DNA from: a virus
DNA: 64,000 nucleotides
Reading direction: 5' to 3' (one strand)
Virus record (IMG/VR): IMGVR_UViG_3300023174_000033
Location: 124,001-188,000 of that record
The notes beneath the pieces are model-generated. The model saw only the letters and a list, made by a program, of their open reading frames with translations. It was not told the origin of the DNA and searched no databases. The translations under genes and the position numbers were made by a program. Positions 24,967 through 35,006 of this stretch are shown here, piece after piece (the first letter of the stretch is position 1; every line of letters starts with the position of its first letter).

Positions 24967-26059
24967 AATTCAGTGTAAGAAAAATCTTTCGGGCTGACCT
25001 ATCAACCGCTATCACTTTTACTTTAACCTCTTTACCAGATTCCAACTTTTGATTTGACTTTTCAAGTTCAGAAGTGTGGATAAGTCCATTTGTTTCTTCG
25101 TCCAATTGAATCAAAGCTCCGAATGGTTTCATATCTTTAACCTTTCCTGGTATGATTTGACCAACCTTAATCTTATCCCATAGAGTTTCACGTAAGATTT
25201 GTGTAAGGATAATTTTATCCTTAATGATTTCTTTGATGTAAAACTCAATCGCAACTCCTGGACTAATTTGATTAATTCTATTGGTCCAATCAGAGTGCAT
25301 GTTTGTTTTGTGAATCATGCCGGTCAAACACTCATTAAATTCAACGAATACACCAAAGTCCGTTGTTCCAGTAACGTTACCTAGATAAGTAGTGCCAAAT
25401 TCAAGTTTCTGAATCTCTTGGGGTATAAGTGTTTGTAGATATCTTCTTCTACTTACAATGTAAGTTCCTTCTTCTCTGGAATAAGATTCAATCGCTAATT
25501 CCAAGTTTTGGCCAACAATTGATTCTGGTTTGTACAATTTATTGATACCAGCTAGTGTATTAGGCATAAACCCTGGTAATATAACACCTTCAAATTCAAT
25601 CTCTACCGAATATCCAGCCGGAGTAAGTTCTTTTATAGTACCCTTAACTATCGTGCCATCATCAAGAGCTGCGAGATTTCTACGAGCTATGTTTTCGTAA
25701 AGTTCAACAAAAGAACCTCTGATAAAATAATTATCTTCATCAATTTTTGTGACCAACACGTCAACCTGTTGACCAACTTCCAAATTCCGTAGATATGCAG
25801 CTTCAGAGGGTCTATCTTCAACCCGAATCCAATCTTTGAACCCAGCTTCAAATGCGAAATATCCTTGAGAGACACCCACAAAAACTGACTTAAAAAGTTC
25901 TCCCTCAACAGGACTCAAAGGTGAACTGTCTTCGTACAATCTTTTCAACTTTTCTCTGGATTGAGGGGAATTCATCACCTTTTCTTCCAAACTAATTTCC
26001 TTCTCAAAGAGATCCAAGTGCAAAAACCTAGCATCTCCGTAAAATCTTTTTTTCTTCAT
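24965..26059 (-). CDS. S1-domain RNA-binding protein (ribosomal protein bS1-like)
   Basis: 364 residues with four S1-type OB domains at about 50-112, 133-208, 220-290 and 296-364. The last two are clearest: FGTTYLGNVTGTTDFGVFVEF with LTGMIHKTNM, and VGQIIPGKVKDMKPFGALIQL with TNGLIHTSEL, the classic G-x-V..DFG[VA].V/I..GL[IV]H pattern. bS1 of Bacteroidota has six domains, so this is shorter. bS1 draws mRNA to the 30S subunit, which matters in a host that barely uses Shine-Dalgarno. A phage version could bias initiation toward viral mRNA, in line with bS21 at 9249. It could instead be another RNA-binding S1 protein; the bS1 link is inferred. Confidence 0.82.
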   Translation of the reverse strand: MKKKRFYGDARFLHLDLFEKEISLEEKVMNSPQSREKLKRLYEDSSPLSPVEGELFKSVFVGVSQGYFAFEAGFKDWIRVEDRPSEAAYLRNLEVGQQVDVLVTKIDEDNYFIRGSFVELYENIARRNLAALDDGTIVKGTIKELTPAGYSVEIEFEGVILPGFMPNTLAGINKLYKPESIVGQNLELAIESYSREEGTYIVSRRRYLQTLIPQEIQKLEFGTTYLGNVTGTTDFGVFVEFNECLTGMIHKTNMHSDWTNRINQISPGVAIEFYIKEIIKDKIILTQILRETLWDKIKVGQIIPGKVKDMKPFGALIQLDEETNGLIHTSELEKSNQKLESGKEVKVKVIAVDRSARKIFLTLN

Positions 26060-26111
26060 AAATATTAAATATATTTTCTTATAGTTAATATTTATACTTG
26101 TGTTTAATTAG

Positions 26112-26474
26112 TTAATCTTCTTTTGAGATTTTTTTAAGATAATCTCTAATCCTTATGGCATCTTCGTATCTTTCCTCTTTAATACAAACATCCAATTCTT
26201 TATTTAATTCGGTCTTTAAATCTTGCAAATTTCCCTTTTTAGAATTCTTGTTTATCAAAGATTGAAAAAATGTATTCATATGATTTATATCAATAAAATA
26301 AATTTCTAAATCTTTACTTTTCGAATCCAATAAATTTTCGTTATTATCCAAAGATTTTAAAAATTTATTATTTAGTGTATCATTTTCAAGGAGATATTTC
26401 GCCAAATGATGTGGTCTACCAATGAAAAATTTCAAAAAATTTACTAGACTTTTATATTTTTCACTATTTTCCAT
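26112..26474 (-). CDS. UVR-motif protein, 120 aa
   Basis: The C-terminal 35 residues (about 84-118) form a UVR motif: LKTELNKELDVCIKEERYEDAIRIRDYLKKI cut here into its key points, the Leu heptads, ERYEDA and IRIRD. UVR motifs occur in UvrB/UvrC, in ClpC between D1 and D2, and in the ClpC adaptor McsA, where they mediate protein contact. The N-terminal 80 residues are not recognised. Because a ClpC-like protein with its own UVR motif is coded at 45769, an adaptor role is conceivable. It lies between the S1-domain gene and a virion gene on the same strand. Confidence 0.68.
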   Translation of the reverse strand: MENSEKYKSLVNFLKFFIGRPHHLAKYLLENDTLNNKFLKSLDNNENLLDSKSKDLEIYFIDINHMNTFFQSLINKNSKKGNLQDLKTELNKELDVCIKEERYEDAIRIRDYLKKISKED

Positions 26475-26479
26475 TTAAA

Positions 26480-27169
26480 TTATATTTTTTCAAAGAATAA
26501 ATTGAAATAATATTTGAAAGCATAGAGGTTCGCTGGTTTTTCTTGATTAAAAGATATTTTTACCTGACTCTCATCAAATTCTGTAGCTTGTTGAAATTTA
26601 GTAAATCTTTTTGAATCAATTGCAATATTTTGGTCAAATTTGTTTGAATATCTAATCCCATTCACACTCAAAAGGTTTATATAATCAATGTACATATCAA
26701 CTTTTTGTAGTTTATATCTCGACCTTATATTCAAATCAATATACTTTCTAATTGATGTGTTTATATCACCATTAACTGTCATTTCATTTTTCATACCTTC
26801 AAAGGTCCTATATTTTTTCAATAGACCAAAAACACAATTTGACAAAATTAAATCTAAATCTATGGTCAATTCCCAACTAGCATTATTTCTTTTTTGATAG
26901 TCACTTTGGATATCCAAAAGCGTTAGGGTGTGATTATCCCTCTTATCACTAACTTGATCATAGATGCCAGGAGTTAAAGTCAATTCAGATTCAAGATCAA
27001 GTTGTTCGTTATTTGACTGTTGATAATAAAAGAGAGATTCGTTAGTCAAACTTATTAAATCTTCAATCTCAATCATTTTTGATCCAAAAAACGATGCCTG
27101 CTCAAGTAAATTATAACTACCATATATTGGTTGGTAAGTAAATTCCGGACTTATATAAGTTCTTCTCAT
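26480..27169 (-). CDS. Putative structural protein, 229 aa
   Basis: Not a recognised family. It begins MRRTYISPEFTYQPIYGSYN and is rich in beta-type stretches and Asn/Tyr; it starts 4 nt after the stop of the 1526-residue virion gene, which places it in the same minus-strand cluster as the tail or baseplate candidates. The sequence ends LYAFKYYFNLFFEKI. The operon context suggests a virion component such as a baseplate or neck protein, but there is no direct motif. Confidence 0.65.
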   Translation of the reverse strand: MRRTYISPEFTYQPIYGSYNLLEQASFFGSKMIEIEDLISLTNESLFYYQQSNNEQLDLESELTLTPGIYDQVSDKRDNHTLTLLDIQSDYQKRNNASWELTIDLDLILSNCVFGLLKKYRTFEGMKNEMTVNGDINTSIRKYIDLNIRSRYKLQKVDMYIDYINLLSVNGIRYSNKFDQNIAIDSKRFTKFQQATEFDESQVKISFNQEKPANLYAFKYYFNLFFEKI

Positions 27170-27173
27170 AATA

Positions 27174-30100
27174 TTATAGTAATCTTGTTCCTGTTTTTAT
27201 ATTTACTTCCTTTCTCTTAATTAACTTACTACCAACTTCTAGACTAACAACAGGAATTTGTGTTTGAAAATGATATTTAAAATCCCAAGTTGATTTAAAT
27301 ATGAATGACCTAACTACATGATAACCAAACTCATCTAACATCGGATAAATTGATTTAGCACTTGATACATTTGTCAATTTTAGCAAATTCTTATCTTTGT
27401 TGACTTTTGAAATAATTCTCTCACCACTCATTCCGAAATATGTTAGACTGGTATCAAATTTGTAATTTCCATAATTATCAGTTTCAGTATAAGATTTGAA
27501 AAGTTCAATATTTTTGAATATTGGACTGTAAAATCCACTGTGTCTGTACATCTTGTTAAATATTTCATTTTTCAAACCAGAAAAATTCGGAACAGGTTGT
27601 TTATCAACTCTATTATACCTTATTAAATTCGCATAAGGAACATCACTCACATAATCTAATTTTTCTTTAGAATCTATAACACCATCTTTTAATTCAAACC
27701 TAGGTTTTAATAAATTTGAATCAGTTTCCAAAGCCTCAACTATATTAGTATCTCTTTTTACAAAAAATTCATCTGGTCCCTCACACGTTATGAAAAATGG
27801 TAATTTTGAAACAGATGTCAAATTGTCAAAGTCATAAATTTTAATTTCACCGGTTTCTTCGGTGATTATATACCTCACAGAATTCATAAAATCGTATTTA
27901 TTAGATAAATCATTTAAGGCATTCATAAAATTATTTGCAGATAATTTTTGAAAAATATCTGTATACAATTCATCTCTATTTTTTTCTCTTAATTTATTGC
28001 CCAATTTTATCAACTTACTAACTCCAGAGGGACTTGTCTCCGGCCAAACATCTCCAAGGTTAAGTTCTAATAACGAAGGATCATATGTGTGGTCATTGAT
28101 ATAAATATTAATTAATATATTTTTGAATTTTTTATTTATGTAAATCGCAATACCATTATCCAATGTGCCATCAATCACATCCACCCCTTGAGCAAGTGGG
28201 GTCGCGACGACATTACTATCTTTCAAATACATATAATACCTATTATTCATCTCAATTATATTATTGCCCCTGAAAGTATTATCATATACGAAATCTTTAT
28301 CTGGTTTCAAACTGTATAACCTTACCCAATTTGGATTTTGGTCTGGTGGAAGTGAGTTCTTTGGAATTACAGTAGTACTTGGGCCAGTCATTCCATATAC
28401 AACATCCTTATACAGAACTATATCAAAAGCTTGGTTTTCGTAAGTTTTTGTACCGTTACGAGTGAAAATCCCACCAGTATTTTTTATATTTGGGGAACCA
28501 CCTGCATCAAAACCGTAACCATTGAGTATATTTAATCCAGTTAAACTACCATAACTTACCTTGGGCGTGTATGGATATGTTACTTGTATTGTTCCAACCA
28601 CACCACCGTTGAGATTTGTGTATTCTTTAGTTCCCCTATATTCTACCGAACTACTCCATAGATTTATTTTCTGCCATCTACCCCAGGGCTTATTATTTGG
28701 CTGCAGGGGAGTTCCAGAAAGGGTAAATCCACCAATTGAAGGAATTTCCTTATTTCTCAAATCCGACATTTGAAAAGGAGATTCAACCCAATATGGGAAG
28801 TTCTCAAAAGTATATCTACCGAGAGAAAACTTACTTTGAATAACTTGACCAATTGTACCAGGTATTGTCCTAACTTTGTTGTCACCAGATGTTGGTACAT
28901 TTGTTATTTGACCAGTTGGATTCGCAAACCATATCTTACCTTTATAATAAGCAGCTATTTTTGGTCCGTAACCGATATTAATAAGATCCCAAGGCATAGT
29001 AGATCCAGGTATTGCAGTATCATACCACCATTCATCATCATAATAAACAAAAGGGTGAACTTGTGGAAAAGCAGCATTTGAATAATTACCACTACCCACT
29101 TTCGCAGAAGAAAGAAAAACAGTTTCTGTTACATATTTCGTACCATTTGGATTCCCAACATAATTCCAACCATTGTAATTTGATCCCGCTATCGCATATC
29201 CATTGGACAAATCAACCCAGTATTTATCACTCGGTCTTAAATCAACTTGATTTGCAGGATTAAATGTCGGATCAGTTTCGGTTCTTGTTCCCACTCTCAA
29301 AATCGGATCGTATCCAATTTTCTGTTTTTCAGGATCTGTAGGTTTTGTAGTTATAAAAATTTTATTATTCCAAATTGTCATCTCATACCAATAATACGGT
29401 TTGTCCATTTTCCAATTGTCAATTATGGTCCAATTCATACTATTAAAAAATGATTGGGTCACACCTCTATTTGGATCATCTCCACTTGGAACAACTCTTG
29501 TGTTGTTATCAGATACCAATATGCTAAATTTATAATCGTCAAATTTATTAGTTACCTTTACATTTATTTTATCTAATTTTCCATTTGAAATGTTAACACT
29601 CGCAACATCGTAAATTTTAAATTTCAAACCTCTAAATAAAGTCGAGTTAGTGGTGATCCCATCAGATGGATTGAACTGTGACCATTTTTTTGTGTTTTTG
29701 ATTATTTTGCCATCAGAAAAATCTGTTTTTTGTCCAAAAAAATAAGAGAAATAATCTAAATCTGTTTTGACATATTTTATCACATCAAATTTTAAGTTGA
29801 TGTCAAGTTCACCACCACCTGTGATATTTTTTATATGTAAAGTATGGTTAATATACTTTGTATCATCTGGATTTATTGTATAAAAATAATCTAAATTTTT
29901 CTCACTTCTATTAACTTCAGTTACAAAAGGATTGACTGTTTTATTATAATCATCTGCTAAAAATGAATTATTAAGAAGATATGGATAATCACCATCTGAT
30001 AAAGAATTTTGAAAGGCCCATTTTACTCTCGTTGAGTTTTTTCTCCATAATTCATTTAAATCATTTTCAACAATTCTAAAGGTTTCATTATTAGCAGTGT

Positions 30101-31754
30101 ATTCAGAGGATACAGGAACATTTACAACTTCACCCTCAACTACAAAATCATCAAATTGTTTTGGCTTTGATGTGGATTTTAAATTTTGTAAGTAAAATTT
30201 CGGCTCATCATTTTCAGTTAATATTTGGTCTTCCTCGTACTCAAATTTTGAAAATTCTGTGTCTACTATATCAGTATCCCAATCTTTTATATCTGTGAAT
30301 TCACAACGGTAAATTTCAAATTCTACAGGCTCAATGTCAGCACTACTAACTAAATTAATTGTCTTCTTTAAACTAGGATCCGCCTCATTTATGTAATATT
30401 CAAATTTATCATCAGATTGTATAAAGGCATAATCAGTAACTATAGTGATTATACCATCTACATTCTTATTTAATTTATGATAAAGGTCACCAATCTTTAT
30501 TATCCACATATCATAATTATCAAAATCCGATATTTGAAATTGATTACCATTTTGTAAATAAATAAAATTCTCTCCTTCTTCGGAAATAACTTTTACTAGA
30601 TTTGCATTAATTATTGATTGTTGGTTAGAAAGAGAAACATCTGATAAAATCTTATATTTTATTATTTCTGTTGGAACAATCTTATCAACATAGTTTCCAC
30701 TTTCGGTTAATACTTTTTTCCTTTTTTGCTCACCAATCACTTTGTATTTTTCAACCTTATAAACTCTTCCACCAATTTCAATAAATGGATTCAGATCCAT
30801 ATTATCCAAAAAGGGTGAACTACCGTCAGGCATTTCTAAATTATTATCAAATGTTATAATCGCACCAGGTTTAACTTGTGTGAATTTGTTGGGACTAACT
30901 GATAGAACAAATTCCATTTTATTAAAATAAAATCCCATATATCTATTAATGGACCACTTTCTAATAGAAAGTGGTGTTGCTGGCATATCGTCAAAAAGAA
31001 AACTAAAATTTAAAATATGTGGATATACTATCTTGTTATCGGAAAATCCTTTGTAGATAAACTTTTCCATATCCATAAAGGTGAATTCATTTTGAAAAAC
31101 ACTCTCTAGCATCATAGACCTTTTTGTGTAACCACCGGTCTCATAATCCATACCTATAAAGTATGAAAACTCTAACTTTGAAAATTCAATTTCAAGAGAT
31201 GTAGCTGGAAAATTTGTATTATCAGTAACATTTCTCCTTAAAAATTCTCCCAAATCGGTTTTTGGAGTCATGTCAAATACCTTAACAACTTTCATTTTTG
31301 AAAGTATTTCCGTTTGGAAATTTTCCTTATTCAATTCAATCAGACCAGGTCCATCAATCCTTAATATTATGAAATGTGTTGGTAATCCACTTTTACTAAT
31401 GTGTAAAGGAGCGAAGTATTCAAACTCCTCCGTATAATCTTTATTATCATAAATATTTCTAGCTCCACAATTATATAAGTCATCATATTGTTTTGAGAAA
31501 TCACTATACATTGTGTCATTGTCACCGTCGTATTTAACACCATAAGCAACCTCTACTGGGGTGTTTCTAAAAAAATGTGGGATTAACTCATCAATAAAAT
31601 TTTCTTTTTTGAACCTGTATTTTCTATAACGTACATTATTCAATTCCGGACTGGAGTCAATACAATCCAAATATAATTCGTATCCACTACCAACTACAAA
31701 TTTCGCATTAGTAGTCAGTCCAGTATTCGTTCTAAGTAATCCATGACTTCTCAT
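27174..31754 (-). CDS. Large putative tail/baseplate protein, 1526 aa
   Basis: 1526 residues without recognised catalytic motifs. The start MRSHGLLRTNTGLTTNAKF is followed by a long beta-rich sequence with many aromatic and Asn residues, a composition typical of large phage tail and baseplate proteins. A possible bladed or repeat region at about 780-1120 has sequential 'W-x-P/N' and 'IYVN/YYKGKIWF' elements that may be propeller-like (e.g. PKIAAYYKGKIWFANP). It is directly downstream of the 1063-residue gene (stop codon then ATG with no gap), so both are likely made together. Structural role is by size, composition and context. Confidence 0.72.
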   Translation of the reverse strand: MRSHGLLRTNTGLTTNAKFVVGSGYELYLDCIDSSPELNNVRYRKYRFKKENFIDELIPHFFRNTPVEVAYGVKYDGDNDTMYSDFSKQYDDLYNCGARNIYDNKDYTEEFEYFAPLHISKSGLPTHFIILRIDGPGLIELNKENFQTEILSKMKVVKVFDMTPKTDLGEFLRRNVTDNTNFPATSLEIEFSKLEFSYFIGMDYETGGYTKRSMMLESVFQNEFTFMDMEKFIYKGFSDNKIVYPHILNFSFLFDDMPATPLSIRKWSINRYMGFYFNKMEFVLSVSPNKFTQVKPGAIITFDNNLEMPDGSSPFLDNMDLNPFIEIGGRVYKVEKYKVIGEQKRKKVLTESGNYVDKIVPTEIIKYKILSDVSLSNQQSIINANLVKVISEEGENFIYLQNGNQFQISDFDNYDMWIIKIGDLYHKLNKNVDGIITIVTDYAFIQSDDKFEYYINEADPSLKKTINLVSSADIEPVEFEIYRCEFTDIKDWDTDIVDTEFSKFEYEEDQILTENDEPKFYLQNLKSTSKPKQFDDFVVEGEVVNVPVSSEYTANNETFRIVENDLNELWRKNSTRVKWAFQNSLSDGDYPYLLNNSFLADDYNKTVNPFVTEVNRSEKNLDYFYTINPDDTKYINHTLHIKNITGGGELDINLKFDVIKYVKTDLDYFSYFFGQKTDFSDGKIIKNTKKWSQFNPSDGITTNSTLFRGLKFKIYDVASVNISNGKLDKINVKVTNKFDDYKFSILVSDNNTRVVPSGDDPNRGVTQSFFNSMNWTIIDNWKMDKPYYWYEMTIWNNKIFITTKPTDPEKQKIGYDPILRVGTRTETDPTFNPANQVDLRPSDKYWVDLSNGYAIAGSNYNGWNYVGNPNGTKYVTETVFLSSAKVGSGNYSNAAFPQVHPFVYYDDEWWYDTAIPGSTMPWDLINIGYGPKIAAYYKGKIWFANPTGQITNVPTSGDNKVRTIPGTIGQVIQSKFSLGRYTFENFPYWVESPFQMSDLRNKEIPSIGGFTLSGTPLQPNNKPWGRWQKINLWSSSVEYRGTKEYTNLNGGVVGTIQVTYPYTPKVSYGSLTGLNILNGYGFDAGGSPNIKNTGGIFTRNGTKTYENQAFDIVLYKDVVYGMTGPSTTVIPKNSLPPDQNPNWVRLYSLKPDKDFVYDNTFRGNNIIEMNNRYYMYLKDSNVVATPLAQGVDVIDGTLDNGIAIYINKKFKNILINIYINDHTYDPSLLELNLGDVWPETSPSGVSKLIKLGNKLREKNRDELYTDIFQKLSANNFMNALNDLSNKYDFMNSVRYIITEETGEIKIYDFDNLTSVSKLPFFITCEGPDEFFVKRDTNIVEALETDSNLLKPRFELKDGVIDSKEKLDYVSDVPYANLIRYNRVDKQPVPNFSGLKNEIFNKMYRHSGFYSPIFKNIELFKSYTETDNYGNYKFDTSLTYFGMSGERIISKVNKDKNLLKLTNVSSAKSIYPMLDEFGYHVVRSFIFKSTWDFKYHFQTQIPVVSLEVGSKLIKRKEVNIKTGTRLL

Positions 31755-34700
31755 TTATGACAAATTGGTTGTAGTTGTTACTAAATTTTTTCTGACTAAA
31801 GTTTTTGCTCTATTCAATGTAAATTTGAGAGTAAATGTAAATGGTTTATTTTCGGCTTCATTTTCCAAGAAGAATTTCACTTTTTTAATATGCTTTACAT
31901 TATTACGATTGTTATTTAAGTTTATGTAATTATAATTCAAGTCTGTTTGATTTGGATCCAATGAATTCATCTTAAAATAAATATTAATCGGCACATTTAT
32001 ATCATTTTCTTGACCACCATCAATTGTCTTAACTTTATCTTGATTTGTTTCTTGTATTACACTCAAAGATTGAATTTGTGGGTGAATAGAAGTCAATAAT
32101 TTTGTCGTTGACGCAGCTGTTGGTACAGTTTTCTCAATCCACTTTGATGCATCAAACAATGAATTGTTATTACCAATAAATGTGAGAAGTTCCGACTCTG
32201 AATAACCTATATTATACTCTTCAGATGAAAGAGTATTTACTAAAGAGTTACTATTATCCGAGACGAAATCATTTCCTATGTTTGAAGAAATCTTTGATAA
32301 ACTGTTTTGGTCAACTTTATCATAGTTTACACACCATATAAACTGATTATCTACCTGAGTTATTGTTTTAGTGCCAGACTCGCTGGTTATAAGTTCGTTT
32401 TGTGAATTAACCCAAAAAACTTGAGGAGCTGAAGTGTTGTAAACATCAGTGTTTGAAACTGCAACGTATTCTCTATTTGAAAGAAGACCTAAAGATGTTT
32501 CTGTTGATTTATTTCTGAATTTAAGCAAGAAATCTTTTATTACGTAGATGTTATTAACATAAACACGACCAGTTGGAACTCCAGACGCAACATACGTGTC
32601 AAGATAATCCTCAAGTTCAATATTGAATGAAAGTTCAGAACCATTCTTAACAATAAATTGTTCACTATTTCTATAGAGAATAATCTCAAGTTCTCCTTTA
32701 GTTCTCTTAATCCTTTCTTCAAGGGATTTAACTCTAGCCTCAAGTTTTTGTAGGTATGTAAATAGGTCCATACTCAAACCGTTCTCATCCCTAAACCCTG
32801 ATAAGATACTATCAGAGTTATGATAGTATGTGTTGCCATTTACTGTAATTTGATCAGATAAGTGATCATCAAGTCCACGAGCCGATAGATTTGCTTGAAC
32901 AGAAACCCTTAAACTTTCTTTATCAGCTTCCTTTAATATGAAATCATTTTCATTTAATACGTTAGCTAAATTTTCAGGAAACTCAATTATTATCGGTTCA
33001 CTCCACTCAGATTCAACTGGTGATTCTGGCCAACCAACTTCAGAAATTGATTTGATTTTTAATTCTACTCTTTCATTAGCTTGAATTGCAATATCAATTT
33101 GGTTGATATTCGGAGTTTCAGCATCAGTAACATCTTCAATTTGCCAAGTGTATGTATTATTAGCTTTATCAAATGTTCTTTTTCTAACATCTGTTTTCAT
33201 TTCCTCCCAATTGGACGCAGCGGCTGTTTGAGTAGTACCTCCAACTTTTTCAAACCTAATTGTTTCAACTGGAGATTCTCTACCATCTTTACTTAAGTAT
33301 CTATATTGTATACGGAATTGTACTATTTCTTGTGGTTGTGAACCCCTTGTAATCACCGCCTCTGGGAATTCCCAGAATCCTCTGATTCGGTATTTTGGTT
33401 CAACTTTTGTTTGTGGAGATTTAGATAAATCCAATAATTGAGTAGTAACAGATGATAACAAATTCAATTTTGATTCTCTGTTCCTATTCAAAACATCCAC
33501 ATCTAATGATATTTGTTTTTGAACCCCATCAAAAGCAAATTTACCAAACTTAGATTGAGCCATCTTATCCTTTAATGACTTTTCCAATTGCTCAACTTCG
33601 GATTTAAGACTCCTCTGTTGATTGTGTAAATTTTTAAGTTTATTTGTATCAGGTGTATCAGTAAGGTGCTTATTTATCTGAACTACTTTGAAGTTATTAA
33701 TATTCAAAACTGGAACATTTGGTATCCCAGCTTGTTTGTTTGGAGTTTTTTTGACTACAAGGTCATTCAATACATCTCCATAATCCATAACAACATCAGT
33801 ATAATATTGCTCAAGGGAAATTGATGAATTCACTTCTCTCAAATCGTTTGTCCAAAAACCCATACCCTGACTCCAGTTTTTTGACATTATGAAGTTATCC
33901 ATATTCATGGATTTTAGGAAAATAATATTTCTTTCGTTATAACCGATACTTACTCTAACCCTCTTATTATATTGGACTGGTGAATAAATTTTCATTATGT
34001 TATCACCAATTGGTATTGGTTCCATTCCCTCAACCCTTTCAAATCTCAATCTTGGGTAAGATAATTCAGTTGATAATTCAATTACCTTATATCTAGTTGA
34101 AGTGACCGGTGTGTTAATAATAAACTCATCACCAATTTTAACTGTTCTGATTTCTTGAACTACCTCATTGTTCAACTTTATATTTCTGATATACTGTAGA
34201 GTATTTGTCACATACCATAATTTCCTATTCAAGAAATCCTCTTCTGTTCTTAAAATGCTGAAAAAACCGTCTAGTTCCAAGAAGTTTGGCTCAAGATCGA
34301 ACATTTGTTCGTCATAGTTTGGGTTATTAGGTTCAACCAATCCAGGTGTATTTATATGCCAAGTCAAAAATTCATCTAATGAAAAAGCATTTTGATTTCT
34401 AAATAAAGTATTGAATGAATTTAAAGCAGCTTGACCAAGTGGAGTAAAATTACCATCAACGTCTTGAGCGAACTCAACAATATATCTCCTACAAAGAATC
34501 TTTCTAACATTGTTCTCAACTTGTCCATCAAGATTCATTTCCAAAAATAACTGAGGATTCAATAAACCATCAAAGAACCAGTTTTTCTGAGTAACGAAAG
34601 TTGTCTGTTGTACTAAAGTTCCTATATCATTTGGTTCTCTATTCAAATCAACCGTTACGACCTTTCTGAATTTAGTACCATTTGATGGTTGGATCAAAGC

Positions 34701-34946
34701 GCCAGCATCATTTATACTATAAATTGAATTTAAATTATTATTTAATCTGTCAATTTCAGACTTCAAGTATCCAAAAGACGGAAGACTTACTTGGCGTGTA
34801 TTACCAGTACCATCAACTAAATTGAAAGTAACAGAATTCTCATTGCCGGAAATTAAACTATTTATACTTGATAGTACATTGACTACGTTTTCATTTAACT
34901 TTAATACCTCCTCTGCTAAAACATGGTAGGAACTGTTTATTGCCAT
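31755..34946 (-). CDS. Large putative tail protein, 1063 aa, with coiled coils and an FnIII-like part
   Basis: 1063 residues. N-terminus MAINSSYHVLAEEVLKLNENV with predicted coiled coil in the first 100 residues, another at about 440-510 (NLHNQQRSLKSEVEQLEKSL) and a third near 745-775 (KLEARVKSLEERIKRTKG). A fibronectin-type region lies around 550-650 (IQYRYLSKDGRESPVE, then a VEWSEP-like strand with 'WPESPVESEWSEPIII'). Such mixtures of coiled coil and FnIII are common in tail tube, fibre or baseplate proteins. Its stop abuts the ATG of the next gene. An AATATATAT-type stretch lies about 20-30 nt upstream of its ATG. Confidence 0.73.
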   Translation of the reverse strand: MAINSSYHVLAEEVLKLNENVVNVLSSINSLISGNENSVTFNLVDGTGNTRQVSLPSFGYLKSEIDRLNNNLNSIYSINDAGALIQPSNGTKFRKVVTVDLNREPNDIGTLVQQTTFVTQKNWFFDGLLNPQLFLEMNLDGQVENNVRKILCRRYIVEFAQDVDGNFTPLGQAALNSFNTLFRNQNAFSLDEFLTWHINTPGLVEPNNPNYDEQMFDLEPNFLELDGFFSILRTEEDFLNRKLWYVTNTLQYIRNIKLNNEVVQEIRTVKIGDEFIINTPVTSTRYKVIELSTELSYPRLRFERVEGMEPIPIGDNIMKIYSPVQYNKRVRVSIGYNERNIIFLKSMNMDNFIMSKNWSQGMGFWTNDLREVNSSISLEQYYTDVVMDYGDVLNDLVVKKTPNKQAGIPNVPVLNINNFKVVQINKHLTDTPDTNKLKNLHNQQRSLKSEVEQLEKSLKDKMAQSKFGKFAFDGVQKQISLDVDVLNRNRESKLNLLSSVTTQLLDLSKSPQTKVEPKYRIRGFWEFPEAVITRGSQPQEIVQFRIQYRYLSKDGRESPVETIRFEKVGGTTQTAAASNWEEMKTDVRKRTFDKANNTYTWQIEDVTDAETPNINQIDIAIQANERVELKIKSISEVGWPESPVESEWSEPIIIEFPENLANVLNENDFILKEADKESLRVSVQANLSARGLDDHLSDQITVNGNTYYHNSDSILSGFRDENGLSMDLFTYLQKLEARVKSLEERIKRTKGELEIILYRNSEQFIVKNGSELSFNIELEDYLDTYVASGVPTGRVYVNNIYVIKDFLLKFRNKSTETSLGLLSNREYVAVSNTDVYNTSAPQVFWVNSQNELITSESGTKTITQVDNQFIWCVNYDKVDQNSLSKISSNIGNDFVSDNSNSLVNTLSSEEYNIGYSESELLTFIGNNNSLFDASKWIEKTVPTAASTTKLLTSIHPQIQSLSVIQETNQDKVKTIDGGQENDINVPINIYFKMNSLDPNQTDLNYNYINLNNNRNNVKHIKKVKFFLENEAENKPFTFTLKFTLNRAKTLVRKNLVTTTTNLS

Positions 34947-35006
34947 TACTATGGTTTATTTTTTCAATATATATTAAGTTCCGACCTCTCAAATAAGTAT
35001 CGGAAG

